52,009 nucleotides of DNA, from positions 1 through 52,009 of the forward strand of contig CAJTVK010000009.1 of assembly GCA_910579645.1 (NCBI GenBank). The letters are read 5' to 3'. The notes below the pieces were generated by a model. That model was given only the letters and a program-made list of their open reading frames with translations, was not told where the DNA came from and ran no database searches. Every line of letters starts with the position of its first letter. Position 1 is the first letter of the stretch. The translations under genes were made by a program, and so were the position numbers. Shown in pieces: positions 51,664-52,009 of the stretch. The stretch comes from an uncultured Lachnospiraceae bacterium (GTDB lineage: Bacteria; Bacillota; Clostridia; Lachnospirales; Lachnospiraceae).

Positions 51664-52009
51664 TTAAACATATGTCACGGAGGATGTCCCGCACCCCGTG
51701 AACATGTCAGTTGACATATATGGTTTTCCCCATTTACCACTTGTTACATAAATGGTTTTAAGGTTTTTGCAGTTTTGAAACATATTTCTCATATACATAC
51801 ATGTATTAAAACTTGTCAGATTTAAGCTTGTTAATAAGGAGCAGTCTCGAAACATGTTGTCCATACTTGTGACTTTTTTAGTATTGAAGTTAATTAGGCT
51901 GATTTCAGTTAGCAGACAGCCATAAAACATATCGCTCATATAAGTCACATTGCCTGTATCAAAATTGCTTACGTCTATGCTTGTTAAAGAATTACACATA
52001 TAAAACATA
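51664..52009 (-). CDS. BspA-type leucine-rich-repeat surface protein, 3' end only
   Basis: 114 visible residues; the gene continues past the window edge. Repeats of ~24 residues with the DUF285 signature: LTSIDVSNFDTGNVTYMSDM, LTEISLINFNTKKVTSMDNM, LTSLNLTSFNT, ending with an irregular MFTGCGTSSVTYV cap. Typical surface or secreted adhesin-like protein. The 265-nt gap to the excisionase gene holds nothing recognisable; whether this gene was cut by the int/xis element cannot be told. Confidence 0.8.
   Translation of the reverse strand, partial: MFYMCNSLTSIDVSNFDTGNVTYMSDMFYGCLLTEISLINFNTKKVTSMDNMFRDCSLLTSLNLTSFNTCMYMRNMFQNCKNLKTIYVTSGKWGKPYMSTDMFTGCGTSSVTYV

Noticed and set aside
1..52009. 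tRNA, rRNA and riboswitch genes
   Set aside because: None recognised by eye in any gap; a covariance-model scan would be needed to exclude small RNAs.

Overview
The window looks like chromosome of a gut-type Firmicute, most likely Lachnospiraceae/Clostridia. The basis is strong AGGAGG ribosome sites, Clostridial NRPS and NHLM-type exporter proteins, a BspA-like surface protein, Rpn nucleases and Tn916-style Int/Xis. No species can be named from sequence alone. By eye, the biosynthetic block is fairly GC-rich and the 36-48 kb accessory block is clearly AT-richer, which suggests transfer.

Region 1 (about 0.5-2.5 kb) is a junk-like junction: a lipoprotein and an RsiV-like secreted domain lacking a cytoplasmic anti-sigma part, a 34-codon ORF behind an oriT-like sequence, a terminator, and a decayed second copy of a symporter.

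Region 2 (2.5-33.8 kb, all on the minus strand) is one large biosynthetic and regulatory locus. It has two NRPSs that both end in a thioester-reductase domain (A-T-C-A-T-C-A-T-R and C-A-T-R), a Sfp-type PPTase and a MATE exporter. It also has an NHLM-like peptide export set (short HlyD, C39-peptidase ABC, second ABC) and two small precursors with nearly identical double-glycine leaders and different cores. A complete set of partner-switching regulators is interleaved: ECF sigma factor, RsbW-like ATPase, STAS anti-anti-sigma and SpoIIE/PP2C membrane phosphatase. Most striking, three transporters (DAACS symporter, GlnQ-like ATPase, MATE exporter) carry RsbW/HATPase-like domains fused at one end. 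The MATE copy keeps the ATP-binding boxes and the other two are degenerate. I propose that transporter state is wired into sigma-factor control of peptide and NRPS production.

Region 3 (34.0-about 47.9 kb) is a probable integrative element or composite: tyrosine integrase, XRE repressor with two palindromic operators around an excisionase promoter, a large palindrome, five 20-21-bp-spaced iterons next to an oriT-like hairpin, then a three-gene defence-like operon. That operon encodes an MmeI-like restriction-methylase, a Ser/Thr kinase with an unusual CxCxxC C-terminal domain, and a PD-(D/E)XK-like protein. It is followed by a lipoprotein and small cargo genes (VOC, GyrI-like, DUF3788, WYL regulator) and a MITE-like hairpin.

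Region 4 (48-52 kb) has a DUF3788 gene, one intact and one broken Rpn nuclease, a Tn916-like integrase/excisionase pair, and the 3' end of a BspA-type leucine-rich-repeat gene that runs off the window.
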